Assembly: GCF_009690905.1 (NCBI RefSeq)
Contig: NZ_VOSW01000101.1
Coordinates: 1-33,461 of the forward strand
Reading direction: 5' to 3'
DNA: 33,461 nucleotides
Source: Paraburkholderia madseniana
Lineage (GTDB): Bacteria; Pseudomonadota; Gammaproteobacteria; Burkholderiales; Burkholderiaceae
Position numbers and translations under genes: made by a program. Shown one piece after another: positions 1-7,985 of this stretch. Position 1 is the first letter of the stretch; every line of letters begins with the position of its first letter. The notes under the pieces are model-generated. The model was not told the DNA's origin. It did not search any database and worked only from the letters and a program-made list of their open reading frames with translations.

Positions 1-126
1 CAAATTCCTGTCGGAGGCTCATGGTGTCTCTTGCGTTCCAGGGCATGGTCGGGACCGGGCGTTTTAATACCCGGAAGTGTCAACCATGTCCCCGCACGTC
101 TGTCAGCTATGTCTCCGGTCTATACA

Positions 127-254
127 CCGGCTGCAAAGAGAAGTAGGCAAGAGAAAGCAGCTCAAACCGCTCATGCTAAGTGGGCGCCGTGGTCTGCTGC
201 GGGTAGTGGTGCATCTGGAATCTGTGTTCGTGCACCTGCATAGGCCAGTGACAA
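127..254 (+). repeat. Dispersed intergenic repeat, copy A
   Basis: This ~128-bp stretch runs from CCGGCTGCAAAGAGAAGTA to AGTGACAA. It aligns nearly gap-free with the reverse complement of 562-688, sharing blocks such as AGAGAAAGCAGCTCAAACCG, AAGTGGGCGCCGTGG and GGTGCATCTGGAATC. Short ORFs through it give similar peptides in both copies (AKRSxQEKAAQTA), but no ORF is bounded like a gene. From memory, related sequences recur between genes in Paraburkholderia genomes; I cannot verify this here. Confidence 0.7.
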
Positions 255-561
255 GGGCGTCATACTTCCGGCGGCGCTGCGCGCGCCGAAGAGCAGCTCA
301 TAAAACCGATCGCTGCGTTTTGACGCTCGCGTCTCGCCACTGAACGGTGGCTCGTCATTGCATTGCCACCACCGCAGCCGTGACTGTGACCGTGATTACG
401 GCACACGGACATATCACTTTAAGTAGGGGTTCCCGGGTGAATGCAGGGGCGCTTCGCCGAGGCGAAGCCGATGGCTCCCACCGCCCCCAACCGAAGCCGG
501 TGGTTTCCCATGCAAACCCGTCCGCGACGCACGCAGTGCGGAGTGGGAGCTGATGAGTCCT

Positions 562-688
562 TTGTCACTAACGCGGAATGTGCGAGAACACGGATTCCAG
601 ATGCACCACTAGCCTGTGCAAACCACGGCGCCCACTTAATAGTAGCGGTTTGAGCTGCTTTCTCTTGCTTACTTCTCTTTGCAGCCGG
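562..688 (-). repeat. Dispersed intergenic repeat, copy B (inverted)
   Basis: This is the inverted partner of the copy at 127-254, so the pair flanks about 300 bp of unassigned sequence. Identity is high over the whole length, with scattered substitutions and one small length difference near the middle. The outer end overlaps the palindrome at 668-702, which copy A lacks on its outer side. Confidence 0.7.
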
Positions 689-702
689 CAAAGAGAAGTA
701 AG
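668..702. repeat. 15-bp perfect palindrome
   Basis: CTTACTTCTCTTTGC (668-682) and GCAAAGAGAAGTAAG (688-702) are exact inverted copies around a 5-nt loop. A second GC-rich hairpin, GCCCC-gcaca-GGGGC, follows at 707-721. No T-run follows directly, so a repetitive palindromic element is more likely than a simple terminator. Together with both repeat copies this accounts for the gene-free first 795 bp. Confidence 0.65.
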
Positions 703-795
703 TGCCGCCCCGCACAGGGGCAACACTAATAGACCACTAACAATTCAAGGAAAGGCCAAAGTCCTAAGAACACGGCCAAACAAGCGCCGAGCAGG

Positions 796-990
796 CTACA
801 AAACCCTCGCGATCAGCGACAAAACCATCGAAACCACAAGCGTCGACATAAACGGAAACGGGTACTCCCGCCCGAAGAGGCGCAACGTAACATCACCAGG
901 CATCCGCCCAATCCCGATCTTCCTGAGCCACGGCCAGCAGGCCGACAACACCGCCACCGCAACAAACGTAGTCAACAGCGAGCGGATCAT
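796..990 (-). CDS. DUF2905-like small membrane protein
   Basis: A 64-residue protein with two hydrophobic segments (about 4-22 and 46-62) around a central region containing GRMPGDVTLR and FPFMSTLVVS. Its size and this pattern match the DUF2905 family of short inner-membrane proteins of unknown function. I chose the ATG at 990 because AGGG lies seven bases upstream; the in-frame TTG at 996 would sit on top of that ribosome site. It begins 22 bp after the stop of the methyltransferase gene and should be the second gene of the same transcript. Function unknown; the family assignment is from recall. Confidence 0.8.
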   Translation of the reverse strand: MIRSLLTTFVAVAVLSACWPWLRKIGIGRMPGDVTLRLFGREYPFPFMSTLVVSMVLSLIARVL

Positions 991-1012
991 CGCCAATCCC
1001 TAAGGCAAAAAA

Positions 1013-2203
1013 TCACAACGTATGTGACCGGTCGCCGCCGGAAAACACCTGCAGCGTGTCATCCAGCCCGCGCGAAAACGCGATCACCTTGAACAGCTCA
1101 CCCATCTCCGCCTCGGACAACAACTTCTGGACTGCATTCGCCGCAGGCAAAAACCTCGCCGTGTCCGTTGGATCGAGCGCCGATAACGTCTCGGTAATCC
1201 CCGCGTTCAACAAGAACCGCGCTTGCGACGTGAACCCCAACAAATCCGCACCAGCCTCGACGCCGGCTTCGGCGATGCCGGTAAATTCCACGTGCGCGGT
1301 AATGTCCTGCAAGCCCGGATAGACAAACGGGTCACCATGCGCCCGGTGCCGGTAATGGCACATCAACGTGCCCTGCGCGCGTTGCTCATGGTAGTACTCG
1401 TGGCGCGGAAAACCATAATCGATGAAGAACGCCGCGCCACGCGTGAGCATCGTGCAAATGGTCCGCGTGAATGCACGGGCGGCGTCGTGCGTTTCGGTGA
1501 CGTAGTCGACACCGGTAGTTTCGATCTCAGCCAGAAGCGCAATGTCCGCAGCCTCCGATACCAACCGGTCGTCGAACGCAAAGGCCTCGTCGCGCCACGT
1601 CACGCCGCGTTCGTGCCAGGCGCCGCCGGTAAAGGCGAAAAGCCGTACGGGCATCGCGTCCAACACTTCGTTGCCGATCACCACGCCTTCGAATCCTTCC
1701 GGCAACGCGTCCAGCCAGCGCACCTTCGCGGCCAGCGCCGGTGCCGTGGCTTCGATCGTCTCGCGTTGGCGTTCGCGCAACTCACCGGACAAATCCACGA
1801 TCGAGTAGCTGTCGAATTCGACGGCCAGAACGTCGAGCGCATTCAGCAAGCCGGCGGCGAGTTTCCCCGTACCGGCGCCGAATTCCATCAGCTCGCGCGT
1901 GCCGCTCGCCTCCAAGGCCTCGGCGAGCGGGCGCGCCAGCGTCGCGGCGAATAGCGGCGACATTTCCGGCGCCGTGACGAAGTCGCTGCCGTCGTCGCCG
2001 CGCAGGCCGAATTTGCGGGCGCCGCCGCTGTAATAGCCGAGTCCCGGCGCGTAAAGCGCGCGCTCCATGTAGCGGTCGAATGGCAGCCAGCCGCCTGCCG
2101 CTTCGAGCTCCGCGCGGACCTGTGCGACCAGCGCTTCGGACTGCGCAAGCGCGCTCGGGCCGGGAGCAGGTAAACTATCGGGTTGGTGAGCTTTCGGATT
2201 CAT
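1013..2203 (-). CDS. MidA/NDUFAF7-like SAM-dependent methyltransferase
   Basis: A 396-residue protein of the COG1565 / Methyltransf_28 family, whose mitochondrial member NDUFAF7 methylates an arginine of a complex I subunit. The bacterial substrate is generally not established. Visible features are the N-terminal GGWLPFDRYMERALYAPGLG block, a SAM-binding loop EFGAGTGKLAAGLL, and VVIGNEVLDAMPVRLF followed by FFIDYGFPRHEYYH, all typical of this family. The ATG at 2203 (MNPKAH) is preferred over the upstream in-frame start at 2299, which would overlap the divergent gene. The latter starts only 13 bp away, so each promoter must lie inside the other gene. Confidence 0.9.
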   Translation of the reverse strand: MNPKAHQPDSLPAPGPSALAQSEALVAQVRAELEAAGGWLPFDRYMERALYAPGLGYYSGGARKFGLRGDDGSDFVTAPEMSPLFAATLARPLAEALEASGTRELMEFGAGTGKLAAGLLNALDVLAVEFDSYSIVDLSGELRERQRETIEATAPALAAKVRWLDALPEGFEGVVIGNEVLDAMPVRLFAFTGGAWHERGVTWRDEAFAFDDRLVSEAADIALLAEIETTGVDYVTETHDAARAFTRTICTMLTRGAAFFIDYGFPRHEYYHEQRAQGTLMCHYRHRAHGDPFVYPGLQDITAHVEFTGIAEAGVEAGADLLGFTSQARFLLNAGITETLSALDPTDTARFLPAANAVQKLLSEAEMGELFKVIAFSRGLDDTLQVFSGGDRSHTL

Positions 2204-2216
2204 CCCCGCATTGTAA

Positions 2217-3035
2217 ATGACCGCCCCTCTGGACACCGCCGCCGCCCGCGCGCCTGAAACGCCGCGCATCGTGCTGATTACCGGCGCCGCCCGCCGCATC
2301 GGGCGCTCGCTCGCGCTCGGCTTCGCCGCGCGTGGCTGGGACGTGGCGGTCCACTACGGCGCGTCGCGTGAGGCGGCTGACGAAGTGGTCGCAGAAATCG
2401 TCGCCCTTGGCCGCCGGGCGGTGGCTTTGCACGCAGAATTGGGCGACGAGGCCCAGGTCGAGCAGCTTCTGCCCGCCTGTACGGCCGCGCTGGGCCGCCC
2501 GTCGTGTATTGTCAACAACGCCTCGCGCTTCGAAGAAGACACGGCGCAGAACGTCGGTTACGACCTTCTGCTGAAGCTGACCGCGATGAATCTCGGCGCG
2601 CCGCTGGTGCTGGCGCGTATGCTGTTCGAGGCCACGCCGGAAGCCGCGCGCACCGATGAAAGCCAGCGCGGCGTGGTCATCAATGTGCTGGATCAGAAGC
2701 TGTACAACATGAACCCGGACTACCTGTCCTACACGCTGTCGAAAGCAGCGTTGCAGACAGCGACGGTTGCGCTGGCGCAGGCGTTGGCGCCGAAAGTGCG
2801 CGTGGTCGGGCTTGCCCCTGGTCTGACGATGCAATCCGCCGATCAAACGCCGGCTGGTTTTGAAGAAGCTCACCGTGCTACGCCTTTGGGCCGCGCGTCG
2901 CGGCCGGAGGATATTGTCGCCGCCGCGCTGTATCTCGCCGATGCAGCGGGCGTCACCGGAACGACGCTGGTGGTCGACGGCGGGCAGCACCTCGTGCCGC
3001 TGCCGCGCGACGTTATGTTTTTGACGGGCGCCTGA
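2217..3035 (+). CDS. Pteridine reductase-like SDR (FolM/PTR1 type)
   Basis: A 272-residue short-chain dehydrogenase. The dinucleotide loop is TGAARRIG (residues 22-29), the TGx3RxG form of NADPH-dependent pteridine reductases, not the usual TGx3GxG. In the active site the normal Ser is replaced by Asp159, with Tyr172 and Lys176 downstream. The Asp-Tyr-Lys spacing equals that of trypanosomatid PTR1 (D181, Y194, K198). The expected reaction is reduction of dihydro- to tetrahydropterin, as with E. coli FolM. The next gene is a FolB/FolX-like aldolase, which fits a pterin role. The 97-bp gap to that gene leaves room for a second promoter. Symbol withheld because the exact pterin is unknown. Confidence 0.85.
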   Translation: MTAPLDTAAARAPETPRIVLITGAARRIGRSLALGFAARGWDVAVHYGASREAADEVVAEIVALGRRAVALHAELGDEAQVEQLLPACTAALGRPSCIVNNASRFEEDTAQNVGYDLLLKLTAMNLGAPLVLARMLFEATPEAARTDESQRGVVINVLDQKLYNMNPDYLSYTLSKAALQTATVALAQALAPKVRVVGLAPGLTMQSADQTPAGFEEAHRATPLGRASRPEDIVAAALYLADAAGVTGTTLVVDGGQHLVPLPRDVMFLTGA

Positions 3036-3132
3036 CGCGCGTGCGTGCTGGTTGCCGGGTGAACCGGCGGCCGCCCGCGCCTTGAAGCGCCCAGTTGAGT
3101 GCTCCGCACTCTTTTTTTCGACTGGAACGAAC

Positions 3133-3528
3133 ATGTTTGCCGCTCTTTCGCATCCCCGGCTCGCCGATTGCCGCCGGCTATTTCTGCGCAATTACGAAGT
3201 GCACATCAACATCGGCGTGCACGACTTCGAAAAGCGCGGCGAACAGCGCGTCGTGATCAACGTCGAACTGTTCGTGCCGCTCGCGCTGTCCACGCCGGTT
3301 CAGGACAAATTGAACGAAGTGGTCGACTACGACTTCATGCGCTCGACCATCGCGCGCCGCGTCGAGCAAGGTCATATTCACCTGCAGGAAACCCTCTGCG
3401 ATGACCTCGTCAAGGCGCTCCTCGCTCATCCGCAGGTGCGCGCCGTGTGCGTGTCGACCGAAAAGCCGGACGTTTATCCCGACTGCGACGCTGTGGGCGT
3501 CGAAGTTTTCCGTATCAAAGAGGATTGA
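3133..3528 (+). CDS. folB: Dihydroneopterin aldolase/epimerase family (FolB/FolX-like)
   Basis: A 131-residue protein of the tunnelling-fold FolB family, which cleaves dihydroneopterin to hydroxymethyl-dihydropterin or epimerises it. Family residues are visible: IGVHDFEKRGEQ near the N terminus, VDYDFM in place of the LSYAD tyrosine block, LQETLCDD carrying the conserved Glu, and TEKPDV carrying the catalytic Lys. I chose ATG 3133 (MFAALSHP). The longer frame from 3052 adds low-complexity sequence with no family match. Its stop lies 3 bp before ttcA, so the two are co-transcribed. With a PTR1-like reductase upstream, a FolX-like role in tetrahydropterin synthesis is as plausible as a folate role. 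Confidence 0.85.
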   Translation: MFAALSHPRLADCRRLFLRNYEVHINIGVHDFEKRGEQRVVINVELFVPLALSTPVQDKLNEVVDYDFMRSTIARRVEQGHIHLQETLCDDLVKALLAHPQVRAVCVSTEKPDVYPDCDAVGVEVFRIKED

Positions 3529-3531
3529 GCC

Positions 3532-4530
3532 ATGAATGCTCAGGAAATCCTGAACGACACCGCGGCCCCCGAGGCTGTGCAGGCCGGACACGCCTCAGCG
3601 GTCAAAGCGCCGCTCACGCGCCGCGAGCAGAAAGAAGCCTACGAGAACAACAAGCTGTTCAAGCGGCTCGCGCGCCAGGTCGGTGAGGCGATCGGCGACT
3701 TCAACATGATCGAGGAAGGCGACAAGGTGATGGTGTGCCTGTCGGGCGGCAAGGACAGCTACGCGATGCTCGAAATCCTGATGCGGCTGCGCGAACGCGC
3801 GCCGATCAACTTCGACATCGTCGCAGTGAATCTCGACCAGAAGCAGCCGGGCTTTCCGGAGCACGTGCTGCCCGAGTACCTGAAGCAACTCGACATTCCG
3901 TTTCACATCGAGAACCAGGATACGTACAGCATCGTCAAGCGGCTGGTGCCGGAGGGCAAGACCACCTGCTCGCTGTGCTCGCGCTTGCGTCGCGGGATTC
4001 TGTATCGCGTGGCGGGCGAGCTCGGCGCGACCAAGATCGCGCTCGGCCATCATCGCGACGACATTCTGCAAACGCTGCTGCTCAACATGTTCTACGGCGG
4101 CAAGCTGAAGGGCATGCCGCCCAAGCTGCAATCAGACGACGGCAAGAATATCGTGATCCGTCCGCTCGCTTACGTGAAGGAAACCGATCTGGAAAAGTAC
4201 GCGGAGTTGCGCGAATTCCCGATCATTCCGTGCAACCTGTGCGGCAGCCAGCCGAACCTGAAACGCGCGGAAATGAAGGCGCTGATCCGCGATTGGGAGA
4301 AGCGTTTCCCGGGCCGCATCGAGAACATGTTCAATGCGTTGTCGAACATCGTGCCGTCGCATCTGATGGATCACAAGCTGTTCCCGTTCGCCGGCCTGCG
4401 TGCAAGCGGCGAGGCCGATCCGCAAGGCGATATCGCTTTCGACGAGGAGCCGTGTTCGACCGATTCCGGTGAGGGCGCAACCTTCAACGGATCGAAGCCG
4501 ATCTCGATCGTTCAGTTCGACGATATGTAA
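3532..4530 (+). CDS. ttcA: tRNA 2-thiocytidine synthetase TtcA
   Basis: A 332-residue ATP-dependent enzyme that thiolates C32 of certain tRNAs using an iron-sulfur cluster. The PP-loop SGGKDS is at residues 71-76. Two CxxC pairs follow, CSLC (C146, C149) and CNLC (C234, C237), which are expected to hold the cluster. GHHRDD near residue 172 is also typical. A well-placed AGAGG precedes the ATG, 3 bp after the folB stop. The protein has a ~30-residue N-terminal lead and a short C-terminal tail relative to the ~311-residue E. coli protein. A hairpin terminator follows. Confidence 0.97.
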   Translation: MNAQEILNDTAAPEAVQAGHASAVKAPLTRREQKEAYENNKLFKRLARQVGEAIGDFNMIEEGDKVMVCLSGGKDSYAMLEILMRLRERAPINFDIVAVNLDQKQPGFPEHVLPEYLKQLDIPFHIENQDTYSIVKRLVPEGKTTCSLCSRLRRGILYRVAGELGATKIALGHHRDDILQTLLLNMFYGGKLKGMPPKLQSDDGKNIVIRPLAYVKETDLEKYAELREFPIIPCNLCGSQPNLKRAEMKALIRDWEKRFPGRIENMFNALSNIVPSHLMDHKLFPFAGLRASGEADPQGDIAFDEEPCSTDSGEGATFNGSKPISIVQFDDM

Positions 4531-4582
4531 CCAGGCCGTGAAGTGCCCTGAAATCAAAGGTTTCCGGGTGATTCGGCAGGGT

Positions 4583-4608
4583 AATAAGGCCGCGCGAGCG
4601 GCCTTATT
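4583..4608 (+). terminator. Terminator hairpin after ttcA
   Basis: AATAAGGCCGC and GCGGCCTTATT form a perfect 11-bp stem (4583-4593 with 4598-4608) closed by a GCGA tetraloop. There is no long T-run beyond TTATT, but the position, just past ttcA and ahead of glmU, fits a rho-independent terminator. Confidence 0.7.
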
Positions 4609-4631
4609 CGTTATAGGCCGCATGATAGAAT
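4604..4631 (+). promoter_or_regulatory. Possible glmU promoter
   Basis: TAGAAT at 4626-4631 could be a -10, with TTATTC at 4604-4609 as a weak -35 at 16-bp spacing. It lies 33 bp ahead of the glmU start in the only space between the ttcA terminator and glmU. The -35 match is poor, so this is tentative. Confidence 0.3.
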
Positions 4632-4664
4632 CGTCGGCTCCAAACTTGTCTGATTGCCGACGCC

Positions 4665-6026
4665 ATGAACATCGTGATTTTGGCGGCAGGCACCGGTAAG
4701 CGCATGCGGTCCGCGCTTCCCAAGGTGCTCCATCCCCTGGCTGGCCGGCCGCTCCTCGCTCATGTCATCGACACTGCTCGTGCGCTCAAGCCCACGCGTC
4801 TGGTCGTAGTGGTCGGTCATGGCGCCGAAGCCGTGCGTGAAGCGGTAGCGGCGCCGGATGTCCAGTTCGCCGCGCAGGAGCAGCAACTCGGCACGGGTCA
4901 CGCCGTGCAACAGGCGTTGCCGCTGCTCGATCCGTCCGAACCCACGCTGGTGCTGTACGGCGACGTGCCGCTCACGCGCGCCAGCACGCTGCAGGCGCTG
5001 ACCGATCGCGCGGGCCGAGGCGGCTACGGTGTTCTCACCGTCACGCTCGACGACCCCAGCGGCTACGGCCGCATCGTGCGCGATCAGCACGGCAAGGTGT
5101 CGCGCATCGTCGAACAGAAAGACGCGACGCCCGAGCAGCTCAAGATCGCCGAGATCAACACCGGCATCATCGTCGCGCCGACCGAGCGTCTGGGCGCATG
5201 GCTCGCCGCGTTAAAGAACGACAACGCGCAAGGCGAGTTCTACCTGACCGACGCGGTCGAGATGGCGATCGAAGCCGGACTCGAAGTCGTCACCACACAG
5301 CCTGACGAAGAGTGGGAAACGCTCGGCGTGAATAGCAAGCAGCAGCTTGCCGAACTCGAACGGATTCATCAGCACAATGTCGCCGAGACGCTGCTGGTGG
5401 CCGGCGTGACGCTTGCCGATCCGGCTCGAATCGACGTGCGCGGCACACTCGAATGCGGCCGCGACGTCTCGATCGACGTGAACTGCGTGTTCGAAGGCCG
5501 CGTCACGCTGGCTGACAACGTGACGGTCGGGCCGAACTGCGTGATCCGCAATGCGACGATCGGCGCCGGTACGCGCGTCGACGCGTTCACGCATATCGAA
5601 GGCGCCGAAGTGGGTGCGAACGTCGTGCTCGGCCCTTATGCGCGGCTGCGTCCGGGCACGTCGTTGCAGGATGAGTCGCACGTCGGCAACTTCGTCGAGG
5701 TGAAGAACTCGGTGCTCGGTCATGGCTCAAAGGCGAACCATCTGACGTATATCGGCGATGCGGATGTCGGGGCGCGCGTGAATATCGGTGCGGGTACCAT
5801 CACCTGTAACTATGACGGCGCGAACAAATTCCGCACGATCATCGAAGACGACGTGTTCGTCGGTTCGGACACGCAACTCGTTGCGCCCGTGCGCGTCAAG
5901 CGCGGTGTGACGATCGCGGCGGGCACCACGGTCTGGAAGGATGTCGAAGAAGACATGCTGGTCCTGAACGATAAGACTCAAACAAGCAAGTCGGGCTATG
6001 TACGCCCGACCAAGAAGAAAAGTTGA
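4665..6026 (+). CDS. glmU: Bifunctional GlmU (uridyltransferase / acetyltransferase)
   Basis: A 453-residue cytoplasmic enzyme (E. coli GlmU is 456) that acetylates glucosamine-1-phosphate and then couples it to UTP, giving UDP-GlcNAc for peptidoglycan and lipopolysaccharide. The nucleotidyltransferase half opens with LAAGTGKRMRSALPKVLHPL and includes LYGDVPL and NTGIIV. From about residue 250 the left-handed beta-helix acetyltransferase domain runs through many hexapeptide repeats, with ANHLTYIGDADVG carrying the catalytic His region and GAGTITCNYDG after it. glmS follows 60 bp downstream on the same strand, the common proteobacterial arrangement. Confidence 0.98.
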   Translation: MNIVILAAGTGKRMRSALPKVLHPLAGRPLLAHVIDTARALKPTRLVVVVGHGAEAVREAVAAPDVQFAAQEQQLGTGHAVQQALPLLDPSEPTLVLYGDVPLTRASTLQALTDRAGRGGYGVLTVTLDDPSGYGRIVRDQHGKVSRIVEQKDATPEQLKIAEINTGIIVAPTERLGAWLAALKNDNAQGEFYLTDAVEMAIEAGLEVVTTQPDEEWETLGVNSKQQLAELERIHQHNVAETLLVAGVTLADPARIDVRGTLECGRDVSIDVNCVFEGRVTLADNVTVGPNCVIRNATIGAGTRVDAFTHIEGAEVGANVVLGPYARLRPGTSLQDESHVGNFVEVKNSVLGHGSKANHLTYIGDADVGARVNIGAGTITCNYDGANKFRTIIEDDVFVGSDTQLVAPVRVKRGVTIAAGTTVWKDVEEDMLVLNDKTQTSKSGYVRPTKKKS

Positions 6027-6086
6027 TGGGCGTGACGCGCGCATGAAGCGCGCTCCCTGAAACCCAGCACTGAAAAGGAATAAGCC

Positions 6087-7904
6087 ATGTGTGGCATTGT
6101 CGGCGCGGTTGCGCAACGTAACATCGTTCCCGTCCTGATCGAAGGACTGCGTCGCCTCGAGTATCGCGGCTACGATTCGTGCGGCGTGGCGGTACTCGGT
6201 AGTGATGGGCCGCGTCGTGCTCGCAGCGTCGCGCGCGTGGCCGATCTGGACGAGCAGGTGAAGGAGAGCCACCTCGAAGGCATCACGGGTATCGCGCATA
6301 CGCGCTGGGCGACGCACGGCGCGCCGGTAACCGACAACGCCCACCCGATCTTCTCGAAAGACGCACTCGCGTTGGTACACAACGGCATCATCGAGAATTA
6401 CGAGTTGCTGCGTGAAATGCTGCGGGGCAAGGGTTACGTGTTTGTCTCTCAGACCGACACGGAGGTTATCGCTCACCTGATTCACAGCCTGTATCGCGGC
6501 GATCTGTTTGCCGCTGTGCGCGAAGCGGTCGGGCAATTGCACGGCGCGTACGCGATCGCGGTGCTGCATAAGGATCAGCCGCATACGGTGGTCGGCGCGC
6601 GGCAAGGTTCGCCGCTGGTAGTGGGGCTCGGCAACGGTGAGAACTTCCTCGCGTCAGATGCGCTGGCGCTTGCCGGCAGCACCGAACGCTTCATCTTCCT
6701 CGAGGAAGGCGACGTTTGCGAACTGTCGCTCGAGGGCGTGCGTATCGCCGATCGTGACGGTTACGAAGCGCAGCGCGAAGTGCGCCAGGTCGCGGCGTAT
6801 GGCGGCGCGGTCGAACTCGGCCCGTATCGCCACTTCATGCAGAAGGAAATTTTCGAGCAGCCGCGTGCGATTACGGACACGATCCCGCAAGGCGATTCGT
6901 TCGACGCGGCGCTATTCGGCGACGGCGCGGGGAAGGTGTTCGCGGACATCGACAACCTGCTGATTCTCGCGTGCGGCACGAGCTATTACTCGGGGCTGAC
7001 CGCGAAGTACTGGCTCGAGTCGGTCGCGAAGATCCCGACCCAGGTGGAAATTGCCAGCGAGTATCGCTATCGCGAGTCGGTGCCGAATCCGAAGTCGCTG
7101 GTGGTGGTGATCTCGCAGTCGGGCGAGACGGCCGATACGCTGGCGGCGCTCAAGCATGCGCAGTCGCTGGGGCACAAACATACGCTGGCGGTGTGCAATG
7201 TCGGCACGAGCGCGATGGTGCGCCAGACGGAATTGTCGTTCCTCACGCATGCGGGTCGCGAGATCGGTGTGGCGTCGACCAAGGCATTCACGACGCAACT
7301 GGTGGCGCTGTTCGTGCTGGCAGCGACGCTTGGAAAGCTGCGTGGGCAGGTGAGCACGGAGCAGGAAGCCGAGTATCTGAAGCAGTTGCGCCACCTGCCG
7401 GCGGCGTTGAATAGCGTGCTGGCGCTGGAGCCGCAGATCATTGCGTGGTCGGAAGAGTTTTCGCGCAAGGAACATGCGTTGTTCCTCGGGCGTGGCCTGC
7501 ATTATCCGATCGCGCTCGAGGGTGCGTTGAAGCTGAAGGAGATTTCCTATATCCACGCGGAAGCGTATCCGGCCGGCGAGTTGAAGCACGGGCCGCTGGC
7601 GCTCGTGACTGAAGCAATGCCGGTGGTGACGGTGGCGCCGAATGACGCGCTGCTGGAGAAGCTGAAGTCGAATATCCAGGAAGTGCGTGCGCGCGGCGGC
7701 CAGCTTTATGTGTTCGCGGATGCTGATACGAAGATCGTGAATGATGAAGGCCTGCATGTGATCCGGATGCCGGAGCACTACGGCTTGCTGTCGCCGATCC
7801 TGCACGTGGTGCCGCTGCAGTTGCTGGCTTATCACACGGCTTGTGCGCGAGGCACGGACGTCGATAAGCCGCGGAACCTGGCGAAGTCGGTCACTGTGGA
7901 GTGA
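6087..7904 (+). CDS. glmS: Glutamine-fructose-6-phosphate aminotransferase GlmS
   Basis: A 605-residue enzyme making glucosamine-6-phosphate, the first step toward UDP-GlcNAc. The N terminus MCGIVGAV exposes the catalytic Cys after Met removal. HTRWATHG and HNGIIENY belong to the glutaminase domain. Two SIS domains follow, with ILACGTSYYSG and VVISQSGETADTL in the first and GRGLHYPIALEGALKLKEISY in the second. The C-terminal DKPRNLAKSVTVE is the conserved tail. An AAGGAATAAGCC ribosome site precedes the start. No GlmS ribozyme-like or GlmZ-pairing element was recognised in the 60-bp spacer. Confidence 0.98.
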   Translation: MCGIVGAVAQRNIVPVLIEGLRRLEYRGYDSCGVAVLGSDGPRRARSVARVADLDEQVKESHLEGITGIAHTRWATHGAPVTDNAHPIFSKDALALVHNGIIENYELLREMLRGKGYVFVSQTDTEVIAHLIHSLYRGDLFAAVREAVGQLHGAYAIAVLHKDQPHTVVGARQGSPLVVGLGNGENFLASDALALAGSTERFIFLEEGDVCELSLEGVRIADRDGYEAQREVRQVAAYGGAVELGPYRHFMQKEIFEQPRAITDTIPQGDSFDAALFGDGAGKVFADIDNLLILACGTSYYSGLTAKYWLESVAKIPTQVEIASEYRYRESVPNPKSLVVVISQSGETADTLAALKHAQSLGHKHTLAVCNVGTSAMVRQTELSFLTHAGREIGVASTKAFTTQLVALFVLAATLGKLRGQVSTEQEAEYLKQLRHLPAALNSVLALEPQIIAWSEEFSRKEHALFLGRGLHYPIALEGALKLKEISYIHAEAYPAGELKHGPLALVTEAMPVVTVAPNDALLEKLKSNIQEVRARGGQLYVFADADTKIVNDEGLHVIRMPEHYGLLSPILHVVPLQLLAYHTACARGTDVDKPRNLAKSVTVE

Positions 7905-7944
7905 GGGTGATAGGCTGCTATCGCTCGCATCATGCTGAAAAAAC

Positions 7945-7969
7945 GGTCGCCTGAGGGCGGCCTTTTTTT
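7945..7969. terminator. Terminator after glmS
   Basis: A 7-bp stem (GGTCGCC with GGCGGCC, one G-T pair) with a TGAG loop is followed by seven Ts at 7963-7969, a textbook rho-independent terminator for glmS. A run of As on the other side may let it serve the convergent gene as well. Confidence 0.85.
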
Positions 7970-7985
7970 GCCCCGATAGCGCACC

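Noticed and set aside
31..715. Several short proteins in the first 700 bp
   Set aside because: They translate the inverted repeat copies, lack ribosome sites, overlap each other in several frames and share peptides only because the DNA is repeated.
1223..1954. 243-residue plus-strand ORF opposite the methyltransferase
   Set aside because: Antisense shadow of a clear enzyme gene caused by high GC; no ribosome site or family pattern. The same applies to the other long antisense frames, such as those opposite glmS, pyrE and maeB.
6027..6086. glmS ribozyme or riboswitch in the glmU-glmS spacer
   Set aside because: The 60-bp spacer is too short for the ribozyme and shows no matching core; that element is typical of Gram-positive bacteria.
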